A stretch of 64,000 nt of DNA from Brevundimonas sp. GTDB lineage: Bacteria > Pseudomonadota > Alphaproteobacteria > Caulobacterales > Caulobacteraceae. The stretch spans positions 163,797 to 227,796 of the forward strand of contig NZ_JAIXTC010000023.1 of assembly GCF_027484365.1 (NCBI RefSeq). Reading direction: 5' to 3'. The notes below the pieces were generated by a model. That model worked only from the letters and a program-made list of their open reading frames with translations, was not told the DNA's origin and did no database searches. Below are positions 34,999 through 44,357 of this stretch, one piece after another; position 1 is the first letter of the stretch; every line of letters begins with the position of its first letter. Position numbers and translations under genes: made by a program.

Positions 34999-35775
34999 AT
35001 GACTTACTGCGTCGGCATGATGGTGGAGGAGGGTCTGGCGATGATCGCCGACACCCGCACGAACGCCGGTGTGGACAACATCTCCTCCTACAAGAAGCTG
35101 CACGTCACCGAGATCACCGGCGACCGCGTCATCTCCATCGCCACCGCCGGCAACCTGTCGGTGACCCAGACGGCCCTGGCCATGGTGACCGAGGGCGTGC
35201 GCATGCCCGGCCACGATGTGCCGGAAACCCTTCAGACCTGCCCGACCCTGTTCCGCGCGGCCCAGCTGGTCGGCTACTGCCTCAATCAGGTCCGCCAGGA
35301 TCTGCAGCCGACCGTCGAGGCCGACGCCCTGAAGATCACCGCCTCCATGCTCCTCGGCGGCCAGATCAAGGGCGGCAGGATGGGTCTGTACCTGATCTAC
35401 GCCCAGGGCAACTTCATCGAGTGCGGGGCCGACACCCCCTATCTCCAGATCGGCGAGCTCAAATACGGCAAGCCCATTCTGGACCGCGCCCTGCGCCCCG
35501 AGACCCCGATGTCCGAGGCGGTCAAGCTGGGGCTGATCAGCTTCGATTCGACCATCCGTTCGAACATCGCCGTCGGTCCGCCGTTCGACATGATCGTCAT
35601 TCCGCGCGATGCCCTGCACGGCGACCAGCGCCGCATCGAGGCCGACGACCCGTATTTCAAGGACCTCGGCCGCCGCTGGTCCGAAGCCCTCGCCCAGGCC
35701 CATCGCAACATGCCGGATCCGCCCTGGCTGGAACCGGTCCCCGCCGTGCGACCCAGTATTTCGGTGGTGGGATAG
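34999..35775 (+). CDS. Anbu-type proteasome-related peptidase
   Basis: 258 residues, the usual size of Anbu (ancestral beta subunit). After Met removal, Thr1 is the likely nucleophile (start MTYCVGMMVEEGLAMIADTR); Asp17 and Lys31/32 occupy the proteasome active-site positions (IADTRT; SSYKKLH). GNLSVTQTAL and a late FDSTIRSNIAVGPPFDMIV complete the family pattern. Anbu assembles into helical or ring oligomers in the cytoplasm; its natural substrate is unknown. It is the last gene of the operon and is followed by a REP-like repeat. Confidence 0.92.
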   Translation: MTYCVGMMVEEGLAMIADTRTNAGVDNISSYKKLHVTEITGDRVISIATAGNLSVTQTALAMVTEGVRMPGHDVPETLQTCPTLFRAAQLVGYCLNQVRQDLQPTVEADALKITASMLLGGQIKGGRMGLYLIYAQGNFIECGADTPYLQIGELKYGKPILDRALRPETPMSEAVKLGLISFDSTIRSNIAVGPPFDMIVIPRDALHGDQRRIEADDPYFKDLGRRWSEALAQAHRNMPDPPWLEPVPAVRPSISVVG

Positions 35776-35780
35776 TCTTT

Positions 35781-35947
35781 CCTCTCCCGGTGGGAGAGGG
35801 CTTGAGCACACGGCGGCGATAGCCGTCGTTCTTGTGCGAAAGGGCGAGGGGCGTGCCCCCACCGGTCCGCACCGAACCCCTCACCCTTTCGGCTGGCGCA
35901 TCGCTCCGCCCTGCGAGCCTCAAGCCCTCTCCCTCTGGGAGAGGGAG
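35781..35947. repeat. REP-like palindromic repeat, copy 4 (variant)
   Basis: Left end CCTCTCCCGGTGGGAGAGGG CTTGAG and right end CTCAAG CCCTCTCCCTCTGGGAGAGGG are inverted. An inner hairpin CACACGGCGGCGATAGCCGTCGTTCTTGTG matches the inner part of copy 1. It ends the Anbu operon. Confidence 0.8.
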
Positions 35948-35975
35948 TTCCCGTCTGCTGTTCTGCGAATGAAAA

Positions 35976-36037
35976 TGCGACCAATTCGCAAATTGGCTTG
36001 ATCGGCAGTGCCGGGGTGTTATTGCGACCGCATCGCA
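35976..36037 (+). promoter_or_regulatory. Two TGCGA-N5-TCGCA palindromes, Fur-like operators
   Basis: TGCGACCAATTCGCA (35976-35990) and TGCGACCGCATCGCA (36023-36037) share arms TGCGA/TCGCA around five bases. An extra TGCGAAT half-site is at 35964. They lie in the promoter region of the siderophore receptor. The layout resembles Fur boxes of alphaproteobacteria; the regulator is not proven. Confidence 0.45.
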
Positions 36038-36059
36038 GTTTCAACACCGGACCGCCGCA

Positions 36060-38345
36060 TTGTCTCTCCCCAACGCCAACGCTCTCCGCGCCCTCCTCAG
36101 CGCCTCCACCGCCGCCGGAATGCTGTGCGCCGCGCCTGCGTACGCCGCAGAGCCAGAGGCGGTCGTCCCTGTGGATCCGGCGACCGATGCGCTCCAGGCC
36201 CGGACCTCCACCCTGGAAACCGTCGATGTCGAGGGCCGTCGTGTCCATCGCCAGCCGGCCTCGCCCCGGTTCACCGCAGCCGTGGTTGACACGCCCCGCG
36301 CCGTCACCGTGATCCCGCGGCAGGTCATCGAACAGACCGGCGCCACCTCCCTGCAGGACCTTCTGCGAACCTCGCCGGGCATCACTTTCGGCGCAGGCGA
36401 GGGCGGTCAGCCCCTGGCGGATCGCCCCTTCATCCGCGGCCAGGCCTCGGCCAACAACGTCTTCCTCGACGGCATCCGCGACACCGGCGGCCAGCAGCGC
36501 GAGGTCTTCGCCCTCGAACAGGTCGAGGTCATCAAGGGCCCGGACTCGGTCTATTCGGGCCGCGGCTCGGGCGGGGGCTCGATCAACCTCTCGACCAAGC
36601 GCCCGCACCTGGAACCCTTCACCAACGTCTCCCTTGGCGGCGGCACGGACGGCTATCTGCGCGGCACAGTCGACTGGAACGCGCCTCTGGGCGAGACGGC
36701 CGCCCTGCGCATCAACCTCATGGGCGCCCAGGGCGACGTCCCCGGCCGCGAGGCGGTCGACTATGACAAGTGGGGCCTGCTGGTCTCGGCCGGGATCGGC
36801 CTCGGCACGGACACCAGTCTGACGGCCAGCTACTACCATTTGACGGCCAACTCGATGCCCGACTACGGCATCCCCCTGTTCACCAAGATCGGGGTGCGCA
36901 CTACGCCGTCGGGCGTGCTCGACGTACCCTACGACAGCTTCTACGGCTTGACCGCACGTGACTATCTGACCGGCGAGACCGACGCCCTCACCCTGGATTT
37001 CCGGAAGCGGCTTTCGGACGCGGTCACGATCCGCAACGTCACCCGATATTCCGAAAACCTGAACGACTATGTCGTCACCAATCCCGGCGACGGCGGCAAT
37101 ATCACCAACAACGGCGTCGCCCTGGTCAACGGCGTCTACTGGATGAAGCGGGGCCTGAAGTCGCGCTGGAACCCGACGAAGACGCTGTCGAACGTCACCG
37201 ACATCTTCGGCACGGTCTCCGTCGGCGGCCTGACCCATTCCTACGACGTGGGCGTCGAGATCAGCCGTGAGCGCAACAACAACGCGTCCTGGACCGTCAC
37301 CACCCTGTCAGGCTCGGCCTGCCCGGCCCCGCTGACCGGCCTGGACTGCACCCCTTTGTACGCCCCCGACCCGTCGGACCCGTGGACCGGCACGATCGTC
37401 AAGGGCGTGGTCTCGACCAATCTGGCCGAGACGGTCGGCCTCTACGCCTTCGACTCCATCGCCATCGGCGAGCGGTGGATCGTCAACCTCGGCGTCCGCT
37501 ACGATCAGTATTCGGTCGAGGGCACGGACGCGACCGGGACGATCGCGGCCCCCGTCTACACCCCGCGCAACGGCGACTGGGATTTCGTCAACTACCAGGT
37601 CGGCGTGGTCTACAAGCCCGGCCGCAACGCCTCGATCTATGCCAGCTGGTCCACCTCATCGACGCCTCCGACCATTGCCGCCGGCGACCAGAATGCGGGC
37701 AACGGCCAGGGTACCGGCAACCTCGTCAATGTCCTGCTCGAGCCGGAAGAGACCACCAGCTACGAGATCGGCGGCAAGCTCAGCCTCTTCCGCCAGCAGC
37801 TCCTGCTGTCGGCTGCGGCCTTCAAACTGACCCGCGAGGACGCCCAGATCCAGATCGCGACCGGCGTCTACGCCCAGGTCGGCGAGGTCGAGGTCCAGGG
37901 CATCGAGCTCGGCGCCTCAGGCAATATCACCACCCGATGGCAGGTGTTCGGCGGCTATACCTGGATGGAGTCCGAACTGGTTCGCGGCGCCTTCAACAAC
38001 ATCAACCAGGGCGACCCCCTGGCCAATACGCCCGAGCATTCGTTCAGCCTGTTCTCGACCTACAATGTCACCGACCGCCTCTCGGCCGGCGGCGGTCTCT
38101 ACTATGTCTCGACCAGCTTCGGCGGGAACCAGGGCGGGGCCGGCGGCGGCGCCAACCGCATCTACGCCCCGCAATACACCCGCGTGGATCTGTTCGCGGC
38201 CTGGGACCTGACCGACCGCGCCACCCTGCAACTGAACGTGCAGAATGCGGGCGATGAAGAGTACATCATCCGCACCAACGGGGTTCATCACGCCGATGTC
38301 GCGCCGGCCCGCTCGGCCACCCTGGCGCTGAACCTGCGCTTCTAA
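36060..38345 (+). CDS. TonB-dependent siderophore receptor (Fiu/PiuA-like)
   Basis: 761 residues: signal peptide (cut near AYA-AEP, 29), plug with TSLQDLLRTSPGITFGAGEGG and the VEVIKGPDSVYSGRGSGGGS turn, and a barrel ending ALNLRF. It resembles catecholate siderophore receptors. No ATG exists upstream before a stop at 35970, so TTG 36060 is the start. Directly downstream is a PiuC-type oxygenase, the usual partner of Fiu/PiuA receptors. Iron control fits the palindromes upstream. Confidence 0.9.
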   Translation: MSLPNANALRALLSASTAAGMLCAAPAYAAEPEAVVPVDPATDALQARTSTLETVDVEGRRVHRQPASPRFTAAVVDTPRAVTVIPRQVIEQTGATSLQDLLRTSPGITFGAGEGGQPLADRPFIRGQASANNVFLDGIRDTGGQQREVFALEQVEVIKGPDSVYSGRGSGGGSINLSTKRPHLEPFTNVSLGGGTDGYLRGTVDWNAPLGETAALRINLMGAQGDVPGREAVDYDKWGLLVSAGIGLGTDTSLTASYYHLTANSMPDYGIPLFTKIGVRTTPSGVLDVPYDSFYGLTARDYLTGETDALTLDFRKRLSDAVTIRNVTRYSENLNDYVVTNPGDGGNITNNGVALVNGVYWMKRGLKSRWNPTKTLSNVTDIFGTVSVGGLTHSYDVGVEISRERNNNASWTVTTLSGSACPAPLTGLDCTPLYAPDPSDPWTGTIVKGVVSTNLAETVGLYAFDSIAIGERWIVNLGVRYDQYSVEGTDATGTIAAPVYTPRNGDWDFVNYQVGVVYKPGRNASIYASWSTSSTPPTIAAGDQNAGNGQGTGNLVNVLLEPEETTSYEIGGKLSLFRQQLLLSAAAFKLTREDAQIQIATGVYAQVGEVEVQGIELGASGNITTRWQVFGGYTWMESELVRGAFNNINQGDPLANTPEHSFSLFSTYNVTDRLSAGGGLYYVSTSFGGNQGGAGGGANRIYAPQYTRVDLFAAWDLTDRATLQLNVQNAGDEEYIIRTNGVHHADVAPARSATLALNLRF

Positions 38346-38369
38346 GACCATCCGCCGGAGACCCCGTCC

Positions 38370-39050
38370 TTGCTGCTGCACATCCCTGAAGTCTTCAGCA
38401 AGGAGGAGGTCGCCCGTCTGCGTGCGATCCTCGACGCCGGTCCCTGGACCGACGGCAACGTCACCTCGGGCCACCAGTCGGCCCGCGCCAAGAACAATAC
38501 CCAGCTGCCCCAGGAGTCACCCCAGGCGCGCGAGGTCGGCACCCTGATCGAACAGACCCTGGCCGCCAATCCGATGTTTGTCTCGGCGGCCCTTCCGCAC
38601 ACGGTGTTTCCGCCGCTGTTCAACCGCTACGAGGGCGGTCAGGCCTTCGCGGCTCACGTCGACAACGCCATCCGTGTCCATCCGTCCGGTCTGCGCATCC
38701 GCTCCGACCTGTCCGCGACCCTCTTCCTCTCCGAGCCTTCGGACTATGACGGCGGTGAGCTGACCATCGAGGAGGCCTACGGACCCCAGACGGTCAAACT
38801 TCCGGCCGGAGACATGGTCCTCTATCCGTCGAAGAGCCTGCACCGGGTCACGCCCGTCACCCGTGGCGCCCGCGTCTCGTCCTTTTTCTGGCTCCAGAGC
38901 CTGGTCCGCGACGACGCCGCGCGTGAGACCCTGTTCCAGCTCGATGTCGCGACCCAACGCGTGGCGGTCGACAAGGGGCCCGCCGATCAGGCCGTCCTCG
39001 AACTGACGGGCGTCTATCACAACCTGCTGCGCCGCTGGTCCGAGGTCTGA
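38370..39050 (+). CDS. piuC: PKHD-type Fe(II)/2-oxoglutarate hydroxylase
   Basis: 226 residues, PiuC/YbiX family. The iron ligands are His96 and Asp98 (HVDNAI) and His158 (SLHRVTPV), with the 2-oxoglutarate Arg168. The C-terminal part ([26 protein letters not shown]) is the conserved PiuC extension. The TTG at 38370 is 24 nt after the receptor stop, so both are likely co-transcribed. Members are iron-repressed and may modify a siderophore or receptor ligand. Confidence 0.9.
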   Translation: MLLHIPEVFSKEEVARLRAILDAGPWTDGNVTSGHQSARAKNNTQLPQESPQAREVGTLIEQTLAANPMFVSAALPHTVFPPLFNRYEGGQAFAAHVDNAIRVHPSGLRIRSDLSATLFLSEPSDYDGGELTIEEAYGPQTVKLPAGDMVLYPSKSLHRVTPVTRGARVSSFFWLQSLVRDDAARETLFQLDVATQRVAVDKGPADQAVLELTGVYHNLLRRWSEV

Positions 39051-39054
39051 CGGC

Positions 39055-41076
39055 CTACCAGCTCAGCGTCAGACCCGCCCGAACGGTCCGGGGCGGCCCG
39101 TATCCCGCCACCCCGTCGCCGGTTTCGGAGACCTCGACCTCGGCGTCGAACAGGTTGTCGGCCGCGACCCAGGCGATCACCCCGGTCCGCACCTCGAACT
39201 CGGCCCGTGCATCCATCGTCGTCGCCGCTTCCAGAACGCGGCTGTTCAGGTCGTCCTCGAACCGCGTGCCCTCGTACCGGACCCGACCGACCAGGGTCAG
39301 CCTATCCAGGACGCGCCAGTCCGCCCCCGCCGACACGCTCCACTCCGGCGCCTGGGTCGGCCGCAGGCCTGTCAGCCGCGCCGCCGACGCCCCGCCGTCG
39401 ACCTCCGCATCCGTCCAGGACAGGGCCCCGTCGAACGACAGCCGCTCCCCGACCCGGTGTTTCGCAGTCAGCTCGATCCCGACCGCCTCGATCATCCCCG
39501 CGTTCTGACGCTGCCTCAGCACCCCGCCCGCCGGCACGAAGCCCGCCCTCGGGAAGGTCCCGGGGCCGACGCCGATGGTGACGTTGACGATGGCGTCCTC
39601 GATCCGGTTCCAGAAGACCGTTCCGTCCACGGACGTTGTATCGGTCTCCCAGGCCAGGCCGGCCTCGACGCCCTGCAGTTCCTCCGGAACCAGCCCGGCA
39701 TTGGCCTCGGTCAGGTCGTTGCCGACCCGGAACGGCCGATGCAGCTCGTTCAGCGTCGCCGGCCGGAACCCGGAATAGGCCGCCGCCCGTGCCGCGAGCC
39801 CGCCGCCGAGATCGCGTCGCATCGCCAGCCTCGCAGAGATGACCCCGCCCGAACGGTCCGGCGAACGCTCGTCCAGCGTCGGCAGGCCCGTCGTCCGATC
39901 GCGCTCGATCCGTCGCCCGTTCGAATTCTCCCAGCCGTCGAGCCTGAGCCCGCCCGCGACCAGCCACGGCCCGGCCGTCCACGACGCCTCGCCATAGGCC
40001 CCGATCACCGAGGTCTCACCGCCCGCGACCCGGTCCCGCGTGAAGGCTCCTGCCAGGTAGCGGAACAGTTCCTGCGTCTCGCCCTCGTTGAACCGGGCGT
40101 CGCCGCCCAGCTCCCATTCCAGAAGGCCGCCGCCCAGATCGACGGTGACCCGGCGCACGGCGACATTGGCGCCCCAGCCCTTGGCCGGGGTCGCGAACTG
40201 GTTGTTGGCCGGCGTCGTCGATCCGCGCCCGGCGGCCACCGCGACCGAGGTGTTGGAGAAGTCGCTCTCCCGCCGCCACACCTGCGCCCGCCAGCCCGGC
40301 TGCCCGGCCGAGGGCGTGCGGGACACGGTCGCCGCATAACTCTGGCCCGTCGCCGACGACCGCGCCCCGGCCAGCCCGGACCCGCGATCCTCCTCATAGG
40401 CCGAGGCGCGCAGCGACAGGGCGGTGGCGTCGCTGATCGCCACGTCGGCCCGCAACGATCCGCTCAACGTCGCCAGGTCCAGCGGCGTGTCGACCGCACC
40501 TGCCGCTGACCCGCGCACCGGCGTGTAGCCGTCGCTCAGCTCCCGCTGCACTGTTCCGGTCAGGGCGAACCGGCCGGCGCTCAGCGTCGTCGCCGCCGCC
40601 ATCCTCTGGCCACCGTACTGGCCGCCCGAGACGTCCAGCGCTCCACCGTCCGTGTCCCGCTCGCGCATCTGGATCACGCCCGTCAGGGCGCCCGCCCCAT
40701 AGGGACCGGCCCCCGCGCCGCGAATGATGTCGAGGCCCGACAGGCTCTCCGGCGCCACCTGGGACCACAGCACCCAGCCTCCGAACGGATCGTTCAGCGG
40801 CACGCCGTCCAGGGTCACTAGTGTCCGCCCGGCCCCCGACGGCGCGATGGCCCTCAGCGAAATCCCCTGGGTCGTCGGATTCGCCGCGAGACTGGAGGTC
40901 CGCCGGAACAGACTGACCGCCGGCACGGTCTGCAAGGCCTCATCGATCCGCGTCGCCCGGCCCAGCACCCGCTCGTCGAGCCGGATCACGGAGAAGGCCG
41001 CATCTCCGGCGGCGGGCGGCAGCCGCGCGGCGGTGACGACGATGTCGGGAAGGTCGGCGGGCAGGTCCTGGATCAT
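39055..41076 (-). CDS. TonB-dependent receptor without signal peptide
   Basis: 673 residues. The plug starts at once (DLPDIVVTAARLPP; IDEALQTVPAVSLFRR; LVTLDGVPLNDPFGGW) and the barrel ends AGLTLSW. The usual N-terminal export signal is absent: the frame begins MIQDLPADLPD, where a mature receptor would start after AQ. Three codons upstream in the same frame is the TAG stop of mpl. Without export the protein cannot reach the outer membrane, so this may be a 5'-truncated gene. Type of ligand unknown; similarity is to BtuB-like vitamin/iron receptors. Confidence 0.8.
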   Translation of the reverse strand: MIQDLPADLPDIVVTAARLPPAAGDAAFSVIRLDERVLGRATRIDEALQTVPAVSLFRRTSSLAANPTTQGISLRAIAPSGAGRTLVTLDGVPLNDPFGGWVLWSQVAPESLSGLDIIRGAGAGPYGAGALTGVIQMRERDTDGGALDVSGGQYGGQRMAAATTLSAGRFALTGTVQRELSDGYTPVRGSAAGAVDTPLDLATLSGSLRADVAISDATALSLRASAYEEDRGSGLAGARSSATGQSYAATVSRTPSAGQPGWRAQVWRRESDFSNTSVAVAAGRGSTTPANNQFATPAKGWGANVAVRRVTVDLGGGLLEWELGGDARFNEGETQELFRYLAGAFTRDRVAGGETSVIGAYGEASWTAGPWLVAGGLRLDGWENSNGRRIERDRTTGLPTLDERSPDRSGGVISARLAMRRDLGGGLAARAAAYSGFRPATLNELHRPFRVGNDLTEANAGLVPEELQGVEAGLAWETDTTSVDGTVFWNRIEDAIVNVTIGVGPGTFPRAGFVPAGGVLRQRQNAGMIEAVGIELTAKHRVGERLSFDGALSWTDAEVDGGASAARLTGLRPTQAPEWSVSAGADWRVLDRLTLVGRVRYEGTRFEDDLNSRVLEAATTMDARAEFEVRTGVIAWVAADNLFDAEVEVSETGDGVAGYGPPRTVRAGLTLSW

Positions 41077-41082
41077 GCGGGC

Positions 41083-42492
41083 CTAAGCGCCCAGCCGGCC
41101 CAGAAGCTCCGCCGCGAAGGTCGACAACGTGTCGTCCCGCGCCCCCATGACGATGATCCGGTCGCCCGGTTTCGCCAGTTCCACGATCCGGTCGCCGCAG
41201 GCCGCGCGGTCGTGCAGGGCCTCGGCGTTGCGGCCCTCGGCCCGGACGCCCGAGGCGATGTCCTCTGATCCGACGCTGCGATCCGTCGTGCCGCCGTAGT
41301 AGACGGGCTCAGGCATCAGCAGGACGTCGTCGGGCTTCAGCAGGCCGGCGAAGGTCTCGATGAACTCCCGCTTCATCAGCTTCAGCGGCCCGAACCCGTG
41401 CGGCTGGAACAGGATCAGCAGCCGCCCGTCGAAGGCGTGCAGCGTCTTGACCGTCGCGGCGATCTTGTCCGGGTTGTGGGCGAAGTCGTCGAGCACGGTG
41501 ATCCCGTTCGCCGTGCCCACGACCTCCATCCGCCTCTTGATCCCGGCGAAGCTCTCCAGCGACGTCACCGCCGCTTCCAGTGGCACGCCCAGCGCCCGCA
41601 CCGCGCCCAGGGCCGCCAGGGCGTTGGCGACATTGTGCGCGCCGGGCACGTTCAGGGTCGCGGCGATCCGCGTCCCGCTGGACCGCTCCGTAAGGTCGAA
41701 GGTCATGCCGGCGGGCAGGGGTTTGAGGTCATGCACGGCATAGTCCGCCGCCTCATTGCCCAGGGCGAAGGTCAGGACCGCCTCCGCCCGGCCGTCGTCG
41801 ACCATCGTCTGGGCCAACGCCGCCGTCTCGACGTTGTCGAGGTTCAGCACCGCCGTCCGCGCCCGCCCGGTGAAGCCACCGAACAGGTCGCGCAGCTCCT
41901 CCATCGACTTGTGGTCGAGCGAGATGTTCGACACTACCGCCACCGTCGGATCGTAGCGGGCGATGGACCCATCCGACTCATCCACCTCGGCCACGAACAG
42001 GTCCGCCCCGCCGACCAGGGCGCTGGCGAACGGATGGTCCGCGTCGGCGAAATTGCGCATCACCGCCCCGTTCATGACCGTCGGTTCGCGGCCGGCCTGG
42101 TTCAGGATCCAGGCGATCATGCCGGTGATCGTCGACTTGCCGCTGGTCCCCGCCACGCCCACGGACGTCGGCGCCGCATTGAAGATTTGGCTCAGCAACT
42201 GCGGCCGGGTCACGATCTCGGCTCCGACCCGCTTCGCCGCCCCGATGTCCGGCACCGTGTCCTCGACCGCCCCGGTCGCGACCACGGTCTGTCCGCTGCG
42301 CACGCCCGATCCGTCCTGGGGGTGCAGCACGACGCCGTGTGCGCGCAGCCAGTCGAACTTCTCCGGCGTCCGGCCCTGGTCCAGCGCCCGGTCGGACCCC
42401 TCGATCGCCGCGCCCCGCGCCTGGACGATCATGGCCAGAGGCAGCATGCCCGACCCGCCGATGCCGCAGAAGAAATAGGATGGTTCGCTCAT
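41083..42492 (-). CDS. mpl: UDP-N-acetylmuramate:murein-peptide ligase (Mpl-type Mur ligase)
   Basis: 469 residues, Mur ligase fold with N-terminal Rossmann (YFFCGIGGSGMLPLA), ATP loop GVAGTSGKSTI and the GDRIIVMGARDDTLSTFA ending. GSDRALDQGRTPEKFDWL distinguishes it from MurC. Mpl attaches recycled tripeptide to UDP-MurNAc. Start ATG 42492 leaves 43 nt to the divergent LD-carboxypeptidase, a second recycling gene. The Mpl-versus-MurC assignment is by pattern and context. Confidence 0.85.
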   Translation of the reverse strand: MSEPSYFFCGIGGSGMLPLAMIVQARGAAIEGSDRALDQGRTPEKFDWLRAHGVVLHPQDGSGVRSGQTVVATGAVEDTVPDIGAAKRVGAEIVTRPQLLSQIFNAAPTSVGVAGTSGKSTITGMIAWILNQAGREPTVMNGAVMRNFADADHPFASALVGGADLFVAEVDESDGSIARYDPTVAVVSNISLDHKSMEELRDLFGGFTGRARTAVLNLDNVETAALAQTMVDDGRAEAVLTFALGNEAADYAVHDLKPLPAGMTFDLTERSSGTRIAATLNVPGAHNVANALAALGAVRALGVPLEAAVTSLESFAGIKRRMEVVGTANGITVLDDFAHNPDKIAATVKTLHAFDGRLLILFQPHGFGPLKLMKREFIETFAGLLKPDDVLLMPEPVYYGGTTDRSVGSEDIASGVRAEGRNAEALHDRAACGDRIVELAKPGDRIIVMGARDDTLSTFAAELLGRLGA

Positions 42493-42535
42493 GGTCCGGT
42501 GACTAAAGAGGAGAAGCCGGGGAGGGAACACAAGA

Positions 42536-43357
42536 ATGAAGATCGGGGTCGTCGCCGTCTCGTCCCGTTTCGCGAAGGAGCGCGCCGAGGCCATCCAGGC
42601 CTGGTTCGATCTCAAATTCCCGACGGGCGAGGTCACCGTCGCCTTCCACCCCAACAGCTTCGACAAATCCGGCCATTTCGCCGGCGATGACGCGGCCCGC
42701 GCCGACGCCTTCGTTGAGTTCGCCAACGACCCGCGTCTGGATCACATCTGGTTCGCCCGTGGCGGCTACGGCTCTTGCCGCATCGCCGAGGCCGTCATAC
42801 CGCGCCTGACCGATGTCGCCCGGACCAAGCGGTACATCGGTTATTCCGACGTCGGTTCGATGCTGGCTATTCTCTACAAGAACGGCTTCCAGGTCGCCCA
42901 CGGCCCGATGGCCTCGGACGGAGTGCGCAACGACCCGACCGGCTTCCGCTCCCTGAACTGGCTGCGCAAGGGCGAGACCGAGGGGCTGGAGCCATCGTTG
43001 CTCACCGACCCCCGCCCGGCCGTCGCCTTCAACCTGACCGTCCTCGACCAGCTGCTGGGCACGCCGCTGGAGCCCGACCTGACCGGCCATGTCCTGATGC
43101 TGGAGGACGTGTCCGAGGCCGCCTACCGGATCGACCGGATGATGTTCCACCTGACCAGCCAGCCCTCGATCCGCCGCGTCGCTGGCATCCGCGCCGGCCG
43201 CTTCACCGACGTCACGGTCAACGAGCCGGAATTCGGCCTGACCGGCGAACAGATCGTCCAGTTCTGGTGCGAACGCTCCGGCATCCCCTGGCTCGGCCTC
43301 GCCGATATCGCCCACGATCGCGACAACAAGGTCGTGCCGTTCGGGCCACGCTCTTAA
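42536..43357 (+). CDS. ldcA: LD-carboxypeptidase (peptidase S66)
   Basis: 273 residues. Nucleophile Ser104 in IGYSDVGSM, the RGGYGS turn (75-80) and the later Glu (MLEDVSEAAYRIDRMM) and His (LADIAHDRDNKVVPFG) of the S66 triad. It removes the terminal D-Ala from murein tetrapeptides. No signal peptide, so it works in the cytoplasm on recycled peptides, giving the substrate for Mpl encoded next door. Confidence 0.92.
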   Translation: MKIGVVAVSSRFAKERAEAIQAWFDLKFPTGEVTVAFHPNSFDKSGHFAGDDAARADAFVEFANDPRLDHIWFARGGYGSCRIAEAVIPRLTDVARTKRYIGYSDVGSMLAILYKNGFQVAHGPMASDGVRNDPTGFRSLNWLRKGETEGLEPSLLTDPRPAVAFNLTVLDQLLGTPLEPDLTGHVLMLEDVSEAAYRIDRMMFHLTSQPSIRRVAGIRAGRFTDVTVNEPEFGLTGEQIVQFWCERSGIPWLGLADIAHDRDNKVVPFGPRS

Positions 43358-43424
43358 CCCTATCGCTCCCGTTACCGGCGAACCCTGTCGACATCGAACG
43401 CAGGTCTGCGTCACATGCCGCCCG

Positions 43425-44357
43425 ATGGGGCGTAACGGATTTCTGACCCTGCCGGCATGGACACGGGCGGCCATGGTCGGCGTGCTGGGCGGAGCCGTTA
43501 TCGCGAGTGCGACGACTGTATCGGGGGGTACGGTCGAGGCGGAAAGCCGCAGCTTCATCACTTCCGACGGGGCCCGCCTCCACTACCTGGAGGCGGGTCC
43601 TAGCGGGGCCCGGACCGTGGTCTTCGTGCCCGGCTGGACTATGCCCGCCTGGATCTTCGAAGCCCAGATCGAGGCCCTGTCCGATCGCTACCACGTCCTC
43701 GCCCTCGACCCGCGCGGCCAGGGCGAGAGCGAGGTCACCCGCTTCGGCTATACCCATGAGCGTCGTGGCCGCGATATCGGCGAACTGATCGACCATGCCG
43801 CCGTCGGCAATGTCGTCCTCGTCGGCTGGTCTCTCGGTGTGCTCGACAGCCTGGCCTGGGTCGCCGACGGCGGGGCCGACAGGATCGCCGGCCTCGTCCT
43901 GATCGACAACTCCATCGGCGAGGAGCCGGCGCCTCGCGCAGCGCCCGCAGCACAGCGCTCCGCCGCGCCGCCGCCCGAACCCACGCCGCCGGAACGCAGA
44001 GAGCGCCGGACCGCGTTCGTCGCCTCCATGTTCGCCCGTGATCCGGGGGCGGACTATCGCGCCCGCCTGACCGATCAGGCCTTGCGGATGAGCGTGGAGG
44101 ATGAGCGCCGTCTGCTGGCCTACGATGTGCCGCGCGAATACTGGCGCGCCGCCGTCCACGCCACCGATCGGCCGGTCCTCTATGTCGTCCGGCCGCGTTG
44201 GCGCGAGCAGGGCGAAAACCTGGTCCGCACCCACCCGGATGCCTCCATGACCGTGTTCGAGGACGCGGGCCACGCCCTGTTCGTCGATGAGCCGGAACGG
44301 TTCAACGCCCTGCTGCAGGACTTCCTCGACACCCGGGTGGCGAGGACGGTCCATTGA
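43425..44357 (+). CDS. Alpha/beta hydrolase with N-terminal membrane anchor
   Basis: 310 residues. An N-terminal hydrophobic segment (AAMVGVLGGAVIASATTVSG) looks like an uncleaved signal or anchor. Nucleophile Ser136 is in GWSLG; the His in EDAGHALFVDEP and the Asp complete the triad. A Pro/Ala-rich insert (PAAQRSAAPPPEPTPPERR) lies in the cap region. Overlaps the next gene by 4 nt, so it is coupled to the SpeE-like protein. Substrate unknown. Confidence 0.85.
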   Translation: MGRNGFLTLPAWTRAAMVGVLGGAVIASATTVSGGTVEAESRSFITSDGARLHYLEAGPSGARTVVFVPGWTMPAWIFEAQIEALSDRYHVLALDPRGQGESEVTRFGYTHERRGRDIGELIDHAAVGNVVLVGWSLGVLDSLAWVADGGADRIAGLVLIDNSIGEEPAPRAAPAAQRSAAPPPEPTPPERRERRTAFVASMFARDPGADYRARLTDQALRMSVEDERRLLAYDVPREYWRAAVHATDRPVLYVVRPRWREQGENLVRTHPDASMTVFEDAGHALFVDEPERFNALLQDFLDTRVARTVH

